A DNA stretch of 64,000 nt from Flaviflagellibacter rhizophilus (GCF_033898525.1 NZ_JAXAFJ010000002.1:557747-621746), one strand, 5' to 3'; shown: positions 34,230-43,214, numbered from the stretch's first letter. Translations and numbers: made by a program. Notes: generated from the sequence alone by a model not told the origin.

Positions 34230-34685
34230 ATGCACGACATCCACATCCGCCGCGCCCGACGCGAGGAACTCGACACCCTGCTGGACATCTGGCAGCGGGC
34301 GGTGGAGCGCACGCACGACTTCCTCACACCGGCCGATGTGGCGTTTTACCGGCCGCTCGTCCAGTCGCGCTACCTGCCCTATGCCGAACTCTGGGTGGCG
34401 GCGGAGCCGTGGATGCCTTTGGGCTTCATGGGACTGGCCGGCAGGAAGGTCGAAAGCCTGTTCGTGGACCCAGACCATCTGCGCCGGGGTGTCGGTCGCG
34501 CCCTTCTCGCCCACGCCTTTCGGCTGCGCGGCCCATTGCTCATCGACGTCAACGAGCAGAACCACGCGGCGCGCGCCTTCTACGCCCGGATGGGGTTCGA
34601 CGAGGTCGGCCGCTCCGAGCGCGACGACCTCGGCAAGCCCTTCCCGCTCATCCATCTCGCCGCATCGGGCATGGCCGAGGTGTAG
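34230..34685 (+). CDS. GNAT-family N-acetyltransferase
   Basis: A 151-residue acetyltransferase of the RimI/YafP-like GNAT fold. IRRARREELDTLLDIWQRAV is the N-terminal helix, VESLFVDPDHLRRGVGRALL the acetyl-CoA-binding motif A, and NEQNHAARAFYARMGFDEVG motif B. The substrate is unknown. It is divergent from dnaG with 66 bp between the starts. Confidence 0.85.
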   Translation: MHDIHIRRARREELDTLLDIWQRAVERTHDFLTPADVAFYRPLVQSRYLPYAELWVAAEPWMPLGFMGLAGRKVESLFVDPDHLRRGVGRALLAHAFRLRGPLLIDVNEQNHAARAFYARMGFDEVGRSERDDLGKPFPLIHLAASGMAEV

Positions 34686-34740
34686 GCGGCGTTCCGGATA
34701 ACCCACCGCGCCTTCCGGGACGCACGCAACACGCACAGCC

Positions 34741-34808
34741 TCATCCTGAGCCTGTCGAAGGATGCGGGGTAATCGCCAGGCAAGCATCCTTCGACAAGCT
34801 CAGGATGA
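34741..34808. repeat. 68 bp palindromic repeat (TCATCCTGAGCCTGTCGAAG family), copy 1
   Basis: TCATCCTGAGCCTGTCGAAG at the left end is inverted at the right end as CTTCGACAAGCTCAGGATGA, with one mismatch; the centre is unpaired. It is closely followed by a second palindromic repeat at 34824. A second copy of the same element is at 39724-39795. Confidence 0.85.
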
Positions 34809-34823
34809 TGCGGAGGGCTATCT

Positions 34824-34943
34824 GCGTTCCGGAAGCGCTCGCGCTGTCCGGAACCCATACCCTGTGCCCTCACGGCCAGAACTCCACCCGAAAACGACAC
34901 GGCGTATGGGTCCCGGACAGCCGCTCCGCGCCTTCCGGGACGC
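34824..34943. repeat. 120 bp palindromic repeat (GCGTTCCGG...CCCATAC family), copy 1
   Basis: Left arm GCGTTCCGGAAGCGC and CTGTCCGGAACCCATAC; right arm GTATGGGTCCCGGACAG and GCGCCTTCCGGGACGC. The arms pair imperfectly with a central loop of about 45 bases. A second copy, related but divergent, is at 39831-39949 and a shorter relative at 56197-56259. Confidence 0.85.
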
Positions 34944-34967
34944 ACGCGCAACCCGCATCCCTCAGGC

Positions 34968-35657
34968 TCAGGCCCTCAACAGATGCCGGTTCCAGTGCCG
35001 CTCCAGCAACCGGAAGCCCTGCACCAGCACGAACGACATCGCGAGATAGATCACGCCCGCCGCAAGGAAGATGTCCACCGGCGCATAGGTCTTGGCGATG
35101 ATCGTGCGCGCCAAGCCCGTGAGATCGAGCAGCGTGATGGTGCTGGCGAGCGCCGAGCCCTTCAGCATCAGGATCACCTCATTGCCATAGGCCGGCAGCG
35201 CGATGCGCACGGCGCGCGGCAGGATGATGCGCCGGTAGGCCGCCCACCGAGACATGCCGAGCGCGCGCGTCGCTTCGACCTCGCCCGCCGGCACGGCCTG
35301 GATCGAGCCGCGCAGGATCTCCGCGATATAGGCGCCGGTGTGCAGGCCCATGGTCAGCACCGCGCACCAATAGGGCTCGCGCAGGAAGGGCCACAGCACG
35401 CTCTCGCGCACGAAGGCGAATTGGCCGAGCCCATAATAGACAAGGAAAAGCTGGACCAGCAGCGGGGTGCCACGGAAGAAGAAGATATAGGCGTAAGGCC
35501 CTGAACAGATGAGCGGATTGGACGAAACCCGCGCCAGCGCCATCGGAAACGCGATGCACAGGCCGAGCAGCCCGGACAGCACCACAAGCTGGATGCTGAG
35601 CAGCGCGCCCCGCAGCAGTTGCGGGAAATATTGGACGATCAGGCCGAAGTCGATCAT
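34968..35657 (-). CDS. Polar amino-acid ABC transporter permease (HisM-like)
   Basis: A 229-residue inner-membrane permease with about five helices and the ABC-permease EAA loop (VEATRALGMSRWAAYRRIILP near 130-150). TYPE HisM/GlnP-like family. It is the last gene of an ATPase, binding-protein, permease, permease operon and its start overlaps the stop of the other permease (ATGA at 35654-35657). Confidence 0.9.
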   Translation of the reverse strand: MIDFGLIVQYFPQLLRGALLSIQLVVLSGLLGLCIAFPMALARVSSNPLICSGPYAYIFFFRGTPLLVQLFLVYYGLGQFAFVRESVLWPFLREPYWCAVLTMGLHTGAYIAEILRGSIQAVPAGEVEATRALGMSRWAAYRRIILPRAVRIALPAYGNEVILMLKGSALASTITLLDLTGLARTIIAKTYAPVDIFLAAGVIYLAMSFVLVQGFRLLERHWNRHLLRA

Positions 35658-36343
35658 GCCCCGACCCTCCGGATGCCCCGGTTGGCGCGGCGCTCCATCA
35701 CCAGCAGCAGGCCGGAAGTCACCACCGTGATGCCCAGATAGATCAGCGCGGCGGCCAGGTAGAAGGTGAAGGCGTCCTTGGTGAAGCCGGTGGCGATCTG
35801 CGCCTTGCGCATCAATTCCTCAAGGCCGATCACCGAGACCAGCGCGGTGTCCTTCAGCAGCACCATGAACAGATTGCCGAGGCCGGGCAGCGCGATGCGC
35901 CAGAGCTGCGGCACCACGACCCTGCGGAAGATGCGCCCGCGCGACATGCCCAGCGCCTGCCCCGCCTCCATCTGTCCGGGCGGGATGGTCAGAAGCGCCC
36001 CCCGGAACACCTCCGTCGCATAGGCGCCGAAGGTCAGCCCCAGCGCGAGGGTGCCCGCCGCGAACGGGCTGAGCTCCACATAGCCGCCGCCGAACATCTC
36101 CGAGAGCGTGGTCAGGGCGCGGCTGGAGCCGAAATACAGCAGCAGGACGACCACCAGTTCCGGCAGCCCGCGGAAGACGGTCGAGTAGAAGCCGCCGATC
36201 CACTGGAATGCGCGCACGCCAGACGACTTGGCCACCGCGCCCAGCAGCCCGAGCGCGAGCCCGAGCAGAAGCGCGGCGACGGCGAGCCGCACCGTCATCC
36301 ACGTGCCGAGCGCGAGCTGCGCCCCGAAGCCTTGAAGGTCCAT
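35654..36343 (-). CDS. Polar amino-acid ABC transporter permease (HisQ-like)
   Basis: A 229-residue permease paralogous to the downstream one, with EAA loop MEAGQALGMSRGRIFRRVVVP and the family segment FRGLPELVVVLLLYFG. The two permeases likely form a heterodimer. It starts 39 bp after the binding-protein gene. Confidence 0.9.
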   Translation of the reverse strand: MDLQGFGAQLALGTWMTVRLAVAALLLGLALGLLGAVAKSSGVRAFQWIGGFYSTVFRGLPELVVVLLLYFGSSRALTTLSEMFGGGYVELSPFAAGTLALGLTFGAYATEVFRGALLTIPPGQMEAGQALGMSRGRIFRRVVVPQLWRIALPGLGNLFMVLLKDTALVSVIGLEELMRKAQIATGFTKDAFTFYLAAALIYLGITVVTSGLLLVMERRANRGIRRVGA

Positions 36344-36382
36344 GGGTGGGAAAAAGGGCCGGCTCTGCGCCGGCCCCTCACA

Positions 36383-37144
36383 TCAGAGAATGCTGAAGGG
36401 GAAGTACTTGGCGTTGATCTTCGCGTAGGTGCCGTTGGCCACGATGGCCTTCAGCGCCGCGTCGAGCTTTGCCTTCAGTTCCGTGTCGGACTTGCGCAGC
36501 GCCATGCCGATCTTGTCGTTCTCGAACACCGGCTTGCCCTTGAACTCGAAGTCCTTGGCGGCATCGCTCTTCAGCCATTCGAAGGAGACGAACATATCGG
36601 CCAGCACCGCGTCCGTGCGTCCGGAGGCGAGGTCGAGATAGGCGTTTTCCTGCGTATCGTAGAGCTTCACATTCGCGCCGGAGCCAAGGTTCTCGGTCAG
36701 CCAGTCGGCGGAAATCGTGGCGCGCTGCGCGCCGATGCTCTTCGACTTCATGGCCTCGTTGGAGGTGTCGAGCTCCGCGCCCTTCTTGGCCACGTACTGC
36801 AGCTTGTTGATGTAGTAGGGCTCGGTGAACGCCACGACCTTCTGGCGCTCCTCGGTGATCGACATCGAGGCCGCGATGAAGTCGAACTTCTTGTTCTGCA
36901 GCGCCGGGATGATGCCGTCCCAGTCCTGCGTCACGATGGTGCATTCGGCCTTCATCTCGGCGCAAAGCGCCTGCGCGATGTCGATGTCGAAGCCCACCAC
37001 GTTTCCGCTGGCGTCCTTCATGTTGAACGGCGCATAGGCGCCCTCCGTGCCGATGCGCAGCTTCTCGGCGGCGCTGGCCTGGGAGAGGCCGGAGAAGGCA
37101 AGCGCCGCGCCCAGAACGGCGGCGGCAAACAAACGTGCACTCAT
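36383..37144 (-). CDS. Periplasmic substrate-binding protein for a polar amino acid
   Basis: A 253-residue solute-binding protein (SBP_bac_3) with signal peptide ending near ASA-AEKL (residue 26). The mature N terminus KLRIGTEGAYAPFNMKDASG and FDIDIAQALCAEMKAECT are typical of lysine/arginine/ornithine/histidine/opine binders, as are GIIPALQNKKFDFIAASMSI and SGRTDAVLADMF. The exact ligand is not clear. Its ATG overlaps the TGA of the ATPase gene. Confidence 0.9.
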   Translation of the reverse strand: MSARLFAAAVLGAALAFSGLSQASAAEKLRIGTEGAYAPFNMKDASGNVVGFDIDIAQALCAEMKAECTIVTQDWDGIIPALQNKKFDFIAASMSITEERQKVVAFTEPYYINKLQYVAKKGAELDTSNEAMKSKSIGAQRATISADWLTENLGSGANVKLYDTQENAYLDLASGRTDAVLADMFVSFEWLKSDAAKDFEFKGKPVFENDKIGMALRKSDTELKAKLDAALKAIVANGTYAKINAKYFPFSIL

Positions 37145-37974
37145 ACGTGTAGCTCCCTGGATTGAACGTTCTGGCTGGCCATGAAACTGCGGCAGCGCTG
37201 GGAATTCGGGTTGTCGAAGATCTGTTCCGGCGGTCCCTGCTCCTCGATGCGGCCGGCATCCAGAAACAAGGTGTGCGTCGAGACATTGCGGGCGAAGCGC
37301 ATCTCGTGCGTCACGAGCAGCATGGTCCGCCCCTCGTCCGCGAGGGCGTGGATCACGTTCAGCACCTCGCCCACCATTTCGGGGTCGAGCGCCGAAGTCG
37401 GCTCGTCGAACAGGATGATCTTGGGCTCCATCGCGAGCGTGCGGGCGATGGCCGCGCGCTGCTGCTGCCCACCCGAAAGCATCATGGGGTAGCTGCGGGC
37501 CTTGTCGGCCATGCCCACCTTCAGCAGCAGGGCTTCGGCCCGCGCGATCGCGTCGGCCTTCTTCAGGCCCAGCACGGTCATGGGGGCCTCGATGATGTTT
37601 TCGAGCACCGTCATGTGCGGCCACAGATTGAAGTTCTGGAACACGAAGCCGAGATTGGCGCGCAGTCGTGAGATCTGGTCGGCGTCGGCGGCGCCGAGGC
37701 CACCATTGCGCTGCCGCTTCAGCCGCATCTCCTCGCCATGCAGGCGGATGGCGCCCTCATCCGGCAGTTCCAGCAGATTGAGGCAGCGCAGTAGCGTGCT
37801 CTTGCCGGAGCCAGATGTGCCGATGATGGAGATGACGTCGCCGGTCCGGGCCTCGATGTCGATGCCTTTCAGGACTTCCAGCGCGCCATATCGCTTCTTG
37901 ATGCCGCGAGCCTCGAGGGCGGGTACTGCGGGCGGCTTGATGGGCAGGACACGCTCCTCCGGAACCGGCTTCAC
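37141..37974 (-). CDS. Polar amino-acid ABC transporter ATPase (HisP-like)
   Basis: A 277-residue ATPase with Walker A GTSGSGKST (about 52-60), Q-loop in GFVFQNFNLWPHMTVLENI, signature LSGGQQQRAAIARTLA, Walker B IILFDEPTSALDPE and H-loop LLVTHEM. It heads the transporter operon; its ~20-residue N-terminal extension before ALEARGIKKRYG is a bit longer than usual, and a later start cannot be excluded. Confidence 0.92.
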   Translation of the reverse strand: MKPVPEERVLPIKPPAVPALEARGIKKRYGALEVLKGIDIEARTGDVISIIGTSGSGKSTLLRCLNLLELPDEGAIRLHGEEMRLKRQRNGGLGAADADQISRLRANLGFVFQNFNLWPHMTVLENIIEAPMTVLGLKKADAIARAEALLLKVGMADKARSYPMMLSGGQQQRAAIARTLAMEPKIILFDEPTSALDPEMVGEVLNVIHALADEGRTMLLVTHEMRFARNVSTHTLFLDAGRIEEQGPPEQIFDNPNSQRCRSFMASQNVQSRELHV

Positions 37975-38060
37975 CTTTGGCGAAGCCGTGGCGTGCTGTC
38001 AAACGTGGCACGCCTGTATTTGTTGCAAGCCATGTGCCACGCGCCAGGCCCTGCATCCAT

Positions 38061-38086
38061 AAAAAAAGCCTGGCACTTGGCCAGGC
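38061..38086 (-). terminator. Rho-independent terminator of cspA
   Basis: On the minus strand GCCTGGCC and its complement GGCCAGGC form an 8-9 bp stem with a short loop followed by seven T residues. It is 28 bp after the cspA stop. Confidence 0.85.
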
Positions 38087-38113
38087 TTCCGTTCGCGATG
38101 CGATCCGTTGGGA

Positions 38114-38320
38114 TCACTCGGCCTTGAGGTTCGCCGCCTTGGACTTGCCGCGGTCAGCAACCACTTCGAACGAGACCTTCTGGCCTTCGTTCAGCGTGTA
38201 GATGCCGGCCTGCTCGAGCGCCGTAGCATGGACGAAGATGTCCGCGCTGCCGGCATCCGGCTTGATGAAGCCGTAGCCCTTTTGCGAGTTGTAGAACTTG
38301 ACGGTGCCAGTCTGAGACAT
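38114..38320 (-). CDS. cspA: Cold-shock protein (CspA family)
   Basis: A 68-residue single-domain cold-shock RNA chaperone. RNP1 is KGYGFI (about 14-19) and RNP2 DIFVH (about 29-33). It starts MSQTGTVKFYNSQ with AAGGAATTGGAAT upstream, a strong ribosome binding site. A long leader and dedicated terminator make it a monocistronic unit. Confidence 0.95.
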   Translation of the reverse strand: MSQTGTVKFYNSQKGYGFIKPDAGSADIFVHATALEQAGIYTLNEGQKVSFEVVADRGKSKAANLKAE

Positions 38321-38657
38321 ATTCCAATTCCTTAGTGCGCGCTCTCCAGCGCGTTTCCGCAGTCGATATTTGGAGAGCGCCCGCCTTCTGGGTTTCCCCG
38401 GGGGCAAGAGAGCCAAAGATCGTGACCGGCGGAAAGAGTAGGCCCGCCGGCTGCTGGAACGGGTGGTCGCCCGTCCTGAGGGATGTGTCGCGACAGGCTC
38501 ATGGCCGTCGCTGTCGATCTCCAGCGAACACAACATGGCGGATGGCTGCCCCGAAAACAAGCGCCCGCATCAGAAAGAGGCAAGATCGCCGCTTTGCTCG
38601 CGGACTGTTGAACCACCGATCGGTTGCCACCCGTCCCGCCCCGGCCACCTACCGCTC
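38321..38657. other. 337 bp gap holding the cspA leader and promoter
   Basis: No gene is recognisable on either strand. The minus-strand part next to cspA should be its long 5' untranslated region, which in cold-shock genes often folds into a temperature-responsive structure; the plus-strand end carries the promoter of the beta-lactamase-fold gene. I saw no EcfG-type motif or repeat. Confidence 0.5.
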
Positions 38658-39689
38658 ATGCTGAGAACACTCGTCACCCTTGCCTCCCTGGCGCCGGCCC
38701 TGCTCCTGCCCGTCGCGGCCACTGCCCAGCAGCCCCCTCCCTTGGCGGCTCTCGTCGAACGCGGCGAGGCCCTGCCGAACCTCAACGCCATCATCGTCTC
38801 GCGTGACGGGAACATCCTGTTCGAGCATGTTTTCCAGGGTCCGGCGCTGGACCGCCCGGTGAACATCAAGTCGGCTTCGAAGAGCGTGATGTCGGCTCTC
38901 GTCGGCATCGCGGTCGATCGTGGGGTGCTGGGAGGCGTGGACCAGCCCGTCGCACCCATCCTGAAGGCCAGCCTGCCCGCGGACGGCGACCCGCGCCTGC
39001 AGCGGATCACGGTGGGCGACCTGCTGACCATGCGCGCCGGCCTGGAGCGCACATCGGGCGCGAACTACGGCGCTTGGATCTCCAGCCGCAACTGGGTGCG
39101 CGACGCGCTGTCCCGCCCCTTCGTGGATGAGCCCGGCGGCCGCATGCTCTATTCGACAGGCAGCACGCACCTGCTGTCCGCCGCCCTCACCCGCGCCTCG
39201 GGCCGCTCGACGCTCGAACTGGCGCGGGACTGGCTGGGCGAACCGCTCGGCATCACCATCCCCGCCTGGGAGCGCGATCCGCAGGGCATCTATCTCGGCG
39301 GCAACAACATGGCCCTGTCACCGCGCGCGCTGGTGCGCTTTGGCGAGTTGTACCGCAATGGCGGCGTGGTGGACGGCAAGCGCGTCCTCTCGGAAGAGTG
39401 GATCCGCCGCAGCTGGACGCCGGTGACGCAGAGCATGTTCACTGGCCACGGCTATGGTCTCGGCTGGTTCTCGACCGATCTCGCCGGGCATCGCGTGAAC
39501 TATGCCTGGGGCTATGGCGGGCAGATGCTCTACGTCATCCCCGATCTCGGCCTCACCATCGCCATGACCTCGTCCACCGAACGCTACGAGCGCGGCAGCG
39601 GATATGTGGAGGCCCTGCACCGGCTGGTCTCCGACATCATCATTCCGGAGGTGCAGTCCAGCCGCTCGACGCCCGCCGGTGCCAGCTAG
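38658..39689 (+). CDS. Exported beta-lactamase-fold serine hydrolase
   Basis: A 343-residue class C beta-lactamase/esterase-family protein with signal peptide (residues 1-23, LLPVAATA-QQPP). The nucleophile motif SxxK is Ser72-Ala-Ser-Lys75 in KSASKSVMSA; the second motif Tyr165-Ser-Thr is in MLYSTGSTHLL; a C-terminal WGYGGQMLY replaces the KTG box. It probably is a periplasmic esterase or DD-peptidase rather than a resistance enzyme. Confidence 0.85.
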   Translation: MLRTLVTLASLAPALLLPVAATAQQPPPLAALVERGEALPNLNAIIVSRDGNILFEHVFQGPALDRPVNIKSASKSVMSALVGIAVDRGVLGGVDQPVAPILKASLPADGDPRLQRITVGDLLTMRAGLERTSGANYGAWISSRNWVRDALSRPFVDEPGGRMLYSTGSTHLLSAALTRASGRSTLELARDWLGEPLGITIPAWERDPQGIYLGGNNMALSPRALVRFGELYRNGGVVDGKRVLSEEWIRRSWTPVTQSMFTGHGYGLGWFSTDLAGHRVNYAWGYGGQMLYVIPDLGLTIAMTSSTERYERGSGYVEALHRLVSDIIIPEVQSSRSTPAGAS

Positions 39690-39723
39690 AGGATGCGCCG
39701 GAGAGATGCGCGCCTCCTCACGA

Positions 39724-39795
39724 CCTCATCCTGAGCCTGTCGAAGGATAGCCGCACGCACGCAGACCAGCATCCTTCGACAGGCTCAGGATGAGG
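39724..39795. repeat. 72 bp palindromic repeat (TCATCCTGAGCCTGTCGAAG family), copy 2
   Basis: CCTCATCCTGAGCCTGTCGA and its inverted counterpart TCGACAGGCTCAGGATGAGG are perfect arms around a 30-base centre. It is followed 36 bp later by the larger palindrome at 39831, the same compound arrangement as at 34741-34943. Confidence 0.88.
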
Positions 39796-39830
39796 CCTCG
39801 CCAAGTTCGATTAGGTTGCGTATTCCGCGG

Positions 39831-39949
39831 GCGTCCCGGAAGTCGCGCAGCGGCTGTCCGGGACCCATACGCCGTGTCGGTGGCGGTTGAGTTTCGGCCC
39901 GTCGGTCACAGCGTATGGGTTCCGGACAGCGCACGCGCTTCCGGAACGC
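39831..39949. repeat. 119 bp palindromic repeat (CCCATAC family), copy 2
   Basis: GCGTCCCGGAAG and CTGTCCGGGACCCATACGC at the left pair with GCGTATGGGTTCCGGACAG and CTTCCGGAACGC at the right. Compared with copy 1 the GGGACCCATAC arm lies on the left rather than the right, so this element is inverted relative to 34824-34943. The rest of the 39690-40074 gap contains no gene; the stretch after 39950 is the leader of the transglycosylase gene. Confidence 0.85.
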
Positions 39950-40074
39950 AGCGGATGAACGAAGCCTGCGTCCCCCCTCGCCTCTCTCGGGGCAGAGCGT
40001 ACATTCCCACCTTGCATCGCCAGCAGATGCGGGCTCTAGACAACTCTCCAGATCCCAGCCCCGAGGCAAGAACC

Positions 40075-41292
40075 ATGCGGCTCGTCCTGCTCCTGCTCAT
40101 CCTGCTGATGCCCGCCGCCGCACAGGCGCAGGACCGCACGGCCGTGGAGCGGGACTTCCAGTCCTGGCTCCAGAAGCGCGTCTGGCCGGATGCGCAGAAG
40201 GCCGGCGTCACGCGCGCCACCTTCGACGCCGCCACCACGGGCCTGACGCTCGACTGGTCGCTGCCCGACCTCCAGCCGCCCGGAGCGCCGCCACCGAAGG
40301 AGCAGCGCCAGCCGGAGTTCCAGACGCCGGGCCGCTACATCTCCGAGGACAAGTTTCCCGCGCTGGTCAGCGGCGGCCGCGCCGCGCTGAAGCAATGGGC
40401 TCGCACGCTCGACACCATCGAGAAGCGCTATGGTGTCCCGCGCGAGATCGTGGTCGCCATCTGGGGCCGCGAGACCGCCTATGGATCGGTGAAGCCGAAG
40501 AACAGCGCCATCCGAAACCTTGCCACGGTCGGCTTCATCGGCTCGCGCAAGTCCATGTTCTACCCCGAACTCATCGCCGCCCTGCAGATCCTGGAGGGCG
40601 ACCACATCCCGCTGGTCGAGCTCAAGGCGTCATGGGCGGGCGCCATGGGGCAGCCGCAGTTCCTGCCGACCAAGTTCCTGCGCTACGCCGTGGATGGAGA
40701 TGGTGACGGCCGCCGCGACATCTGGAACTCCACGCCGGACGCGCTGGCCTCCATCGCCAACTACCTCAAGGGCCACGGATGGGTGGCCGGGCGCTGGTGG
40801 GGAACCGAGATCACCGCTGGCACCGGCGTCGCCTGCACCCTCGAAGGTCCGGACAAGCCGCGCCCGGTGGCGGACTGGCTGAAGCTCGGAGCCAAGCCCC
40901 GCACCCCCGCCCTTTCTGGCGCACCCGCACTACCGGGACATCTGCTGATGCCCGCCGGCCGCCACGGCCCGGCCTTCCTCGTGTCCGAGAACTTCTACGT
41001 GCTGAAGAGCTACAACGAATCGGACATGTACGCCCTGTTCGTCGGCCATCTCGCGGACCGCTACCGGGGCGATGCCCGCATCGCCGGCGGCTGGGATGCG
41101 CTGTCCGGCTTCACCCGCAACGATGTGCGCGACATGCAGAAGCGGCTGGAGGCGCAGGGCCACGATGCCGGCGGCACCGACGGCCTCGTCGGCTTCCGCA
41201 CCCGCGTGGCCATCGGCCTGTGGCAGCAGCGCAGCGGGCGCGAGCCGACCTGCTTTCCCGATGCCGAACTGGTGCGGCAGGCGGGGCGCTAG
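40075..41292 (+). CDS. mltB: Lytic murein transglycosylase (MltB family) with peptidoglycan-binding domain
   Basis: A 405-residue exported enzyme with signal peptide ending at AAAQA-QD (residue 18). The SLT_2 domain (about 25-325) has the catalytic glutamate in GRETAYG (Glu133) and the family block KASWAGAMGQPQFLPTKFL; a PG_binding_1 repeat at about 340-400 (RNDVRDMQKRLEAQGHDAGG, GFRTRVAIGLWQQ). It cleaves glycan strands to 1,6-anhydromuropeptides. Its TAG overlaps the opposite-strand TAG of the cyclase gene in CTAG. Confidence 0.92.
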   Translation: MRLVLLLLILLMPAAAQAQDRTAVERDFQSWLQKRVWPDAQKAGVTRATFDAATTGLTLDWSLPDLQPPGAPPPKEQRQPEFQTPGRYISEDKFPALVSGGRAALKQWARTLDTIEKRYGVPREIVVAIWGRETAYGSVKPKNSAIRNLATVGFIGSRKSMFYPELIAALQILEGDHIPLVELKASWAGAMGQPQFLPTKFLRYAVDGDGDGRRDIWNSTPDALASIANYLKGHGWVAGRWWGTEITAGTGVACTLEGPDKPRPVADWLKLGAKPRTPALSGAPALPGHLLMPAGRHGPAFLVSENFYVLKSYNESDMYALFVGHLADRYRGDARIAGGWDALSGFTRNDVRDMQKRLEAQGHDAGGTDGLVGFRTRVAIGLWQQRSGREPTCFPDAELVRQAGR

Positions 41293-43070
41293 GAAGCGCC
41301 CACCGCCAGCTGCAGCTGCGTGAGATCCACAATGGCGGACGGGTCGCCATAGACGATGTGGCAGTCACGGCCCGCCAGCTTGGCCGCGTAGAGCGCGGCA
41401 TCGGCCTTGGCGGTCGCATCGACCAGGCTGTCCGTCGGCTCGATCATGCAGGCGCCGATGCTCACGGACAGATCGACCGGCGACACCGCGTCCGGCGCCA
41501 TCATGGTGCGGCTGTTGACGGCGGCCACGATCTTCGCGCCCACACGCGCAAGCGAGCTTTCGTCGCAGTCCTTCAGCAGGATGATGAACTCATCACCGCC
41601 CCAGCGCGCGCAGATATCGTCGCGGCGGATCGCGCAGGTCACGCGGTTCACCACCTCCACCAGCACCTCGTCGCCGAACTGGTGGCCGAAGGTGTCGTTC
41701 ACGCTCTTGAAATGGTCCATGTCCACGAGCATCAGCCCGGACGGGCGGACGGCGCGGCGGGCCTGCACCATGTCCCGCACGAAGCTGTCCACGAAGCCGC
41801 GGCGATTGGGGATTTCTGTCAGAGGGTCCAGATAGGCGATCCGCTCGAGCTCTCCGGTACGTTCCAGCACCATCTGTTCGAGCATGGTGGTGTTGTCGCC
41901 CACCGATCGGGCCATGCGCCCGAAGGCCTGCGACAGCCGTCCGATCTCGTCACGCCCGCGGTCGAGATGCGCCGTATCGTAGACACCGCGCTGCGCGTCC
42001 TGCATCCCCTCTTCAACGCGCCCCAGCCGGTCGAGCACGGAGCGCTTGAACAGCAGCATGGTCAGCAGCGCGGCCGCCAGCAGCATGCCCGCGAGCAGAA
42101 GACCGATGGGCAGGAACATCTCCCGGTCGACGATCTCGTCCACGTCCATGAGGGTGACGTTGTACCAACCAAGCTTGTCCAGATACGCGACGCCCACGAG
42201 GTAATCGTGGCCCGACAAGGTCATGAAGCGCGACTGCACGGTCACCTCGCCGCGCGTGACCTCGCGGATCATCTCCGCCATCGCGGCGCGGTCGCCCTCG
42301 CTGTCGATCAGCCGGTAGACGGTCTTCTTGGCGTCGAGGTCCTTCGTCAGGCTGTGGAAGTCGACCAGCTTGGGGTCCCGATGCGCCTGCACCGCCCCGC
42401 TGCTGTCCACGAACATGCTCTGCACGCCCTTCTGCGGAATGTCGACGACCTCCCGGATGAAGTGGCTGAGGTCGACACCCGTACCGATCACGCCCAGCAC
42501 CTTGTCGCCGCTGCGGATCACGCAATTGGTCCAGACCTTGGTGACCGCGAGCGTGTCGTCATGGTCCACGTTGAGGTGGCAGCCGGAGCCATGCGCCACG
42601 GTCGTGTAGTACCAGCCGTCACGGGGATTGTCGGGCTGCACACGGTAGCGGTTCTGCTGCCCGGCAAAGCTGTTGGCGGCATCGTTGAAGTAGTAATTGC
42701 CGGAGCTGCCCAGCACGGCGAAGTAGCTGCGGTCGGCGAAGGAGAGCCGGTAGTGCTCGAGTTCCGCGATGCCGCGCGCCGCTTTCGCGGGATCCGCCTC
42801 GTCCTGCGCCCAGTCGACGACAGCCGGCGAGCGCGCCACGGTTTCTGCGAGCGATACTTCGCGCATCAAGGATTCAAGACCGCGATAGCGGTCGAACAAG
42901 ATCTGCTTCTCTGCGAACAGCGTACCGATCTTGGTGACCGTCTCGTTGACGATCCACACGAAGGCACCCGCAGCAGGGATGGCAACGATGATCAAGGTCG
43001 CGAGCATGAGCAGGAAGACACGGGCTTTCAGGCTCGTCGCGACACGAGGCCCCCGCAAAGTGTTCGGCAT
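41289..43070 (-). CDS. Diguanylate cyclase with periplasmic Cache sensor
   Basis: A 593-residue membrane sensor. TM1 is at about 18-42, a double Cache-like periplasmic domain at about 45-310 (DRSYFAVLGSSGNYYFND, VIGTGVDLSHFIREV, VTLMDVDEIVDREM), TM2 at about 317-338, a HAMP-like linker, and a GGDEF domain at about 425-585 with DPLTEIPNRRGF, HFKSVNDTFGHQFGDEVL and an intact RWGGDEF. It should make cyclic di-GMP in response to a periplasmic ligand. No EAL domain. Convergent and stop-overlapping with mltB. Confidence 0.92.
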   Translation of the reverse strand: MPNTLRGPRVATSLKARVFLLMLATLIIVAIPAAGAFVWIVNETVTKIGTLFAEKQILFDRYRGLESLMREVSLAETVARSPAVVDWAQDEADPAKAARGIAELEHYRLSFADRSYFAVLGSSGNYYFNDAANSFAGQQNRYRVQPDNPRDGWYYTTVAHGSGCHLNVDHDDTLAVTKVWTNCVIRSGDKVLGVIGTGVDLSHFIREVVDIPQKGVQSMFVDSSGAVQAHRDPKLVDFHSLTKDLDAKKTVYRLIDSEGDRAAMAEMIREVTRGEVTVQSRFMTLSGHDYLVGVAYLDKLGWYNVTLMDVDEIVDREMFLPIGLLLAGMLLAAALLTMLLFKRSVLDRLGRVEEGMQDAQRGVYDTAHLDRGRDEIGRLSQAFGRMARSVGDNTTMLEQMVLERTGELERIAYLDPLTEIPNRRGFVDSFVRDMVQARRAVRPSGLMLVDMDHFKSVNDTFGHQFGDEVLVEVVNRVTCAIRRDDICARWGGDEFIILLKDCDESSLARVGAKIVAAVNSRTMMAPDAVSPVDLSVSIGACMIEPTDSLVDATAKADAALYAAKLAGRDCHIVYGDPSAIVDLTQLQLAVGAS

Positions 43071-43189
43071 TAAGTCTCAGCCCCCCGGCTGCAGCCATGC
43101 TCGCGCACAACCGATTCCAAATTACTAGCATCCTAAAGTTGATGACAAGTTGATGCGCATCACCCGCTTTCGTCGCATTCCCCTTTTGG

Positions 43190-43214
43190 GGAACACCTTC
43201 TCCCGCCTGACGTT
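43190..43214 (+). promoter_or_regulatory. EcfG-type general stress promoter for csbD
   Basis: GGAAC at 43190-43194 and CGTT at 43211-43214 are separated by 16 bases, exactly the GGAAC-N16-CGTT consensus. The -10 element is 30 bp upstream of the csbD ATG. Confidence 0.8.

Noticed and set aside
36378..37286. 302-codon minus-strand frame over the binding-protein gene
   Set aside because: Alternative frame of the same DNA; the true gene has a signal peptide and SBP signatures in another frame.
34741..39949. CRISPR array
   Set aside because: The repeats are long palindromes in two units 5 kb apart, without regularly spaced direct repeats or cas genes.
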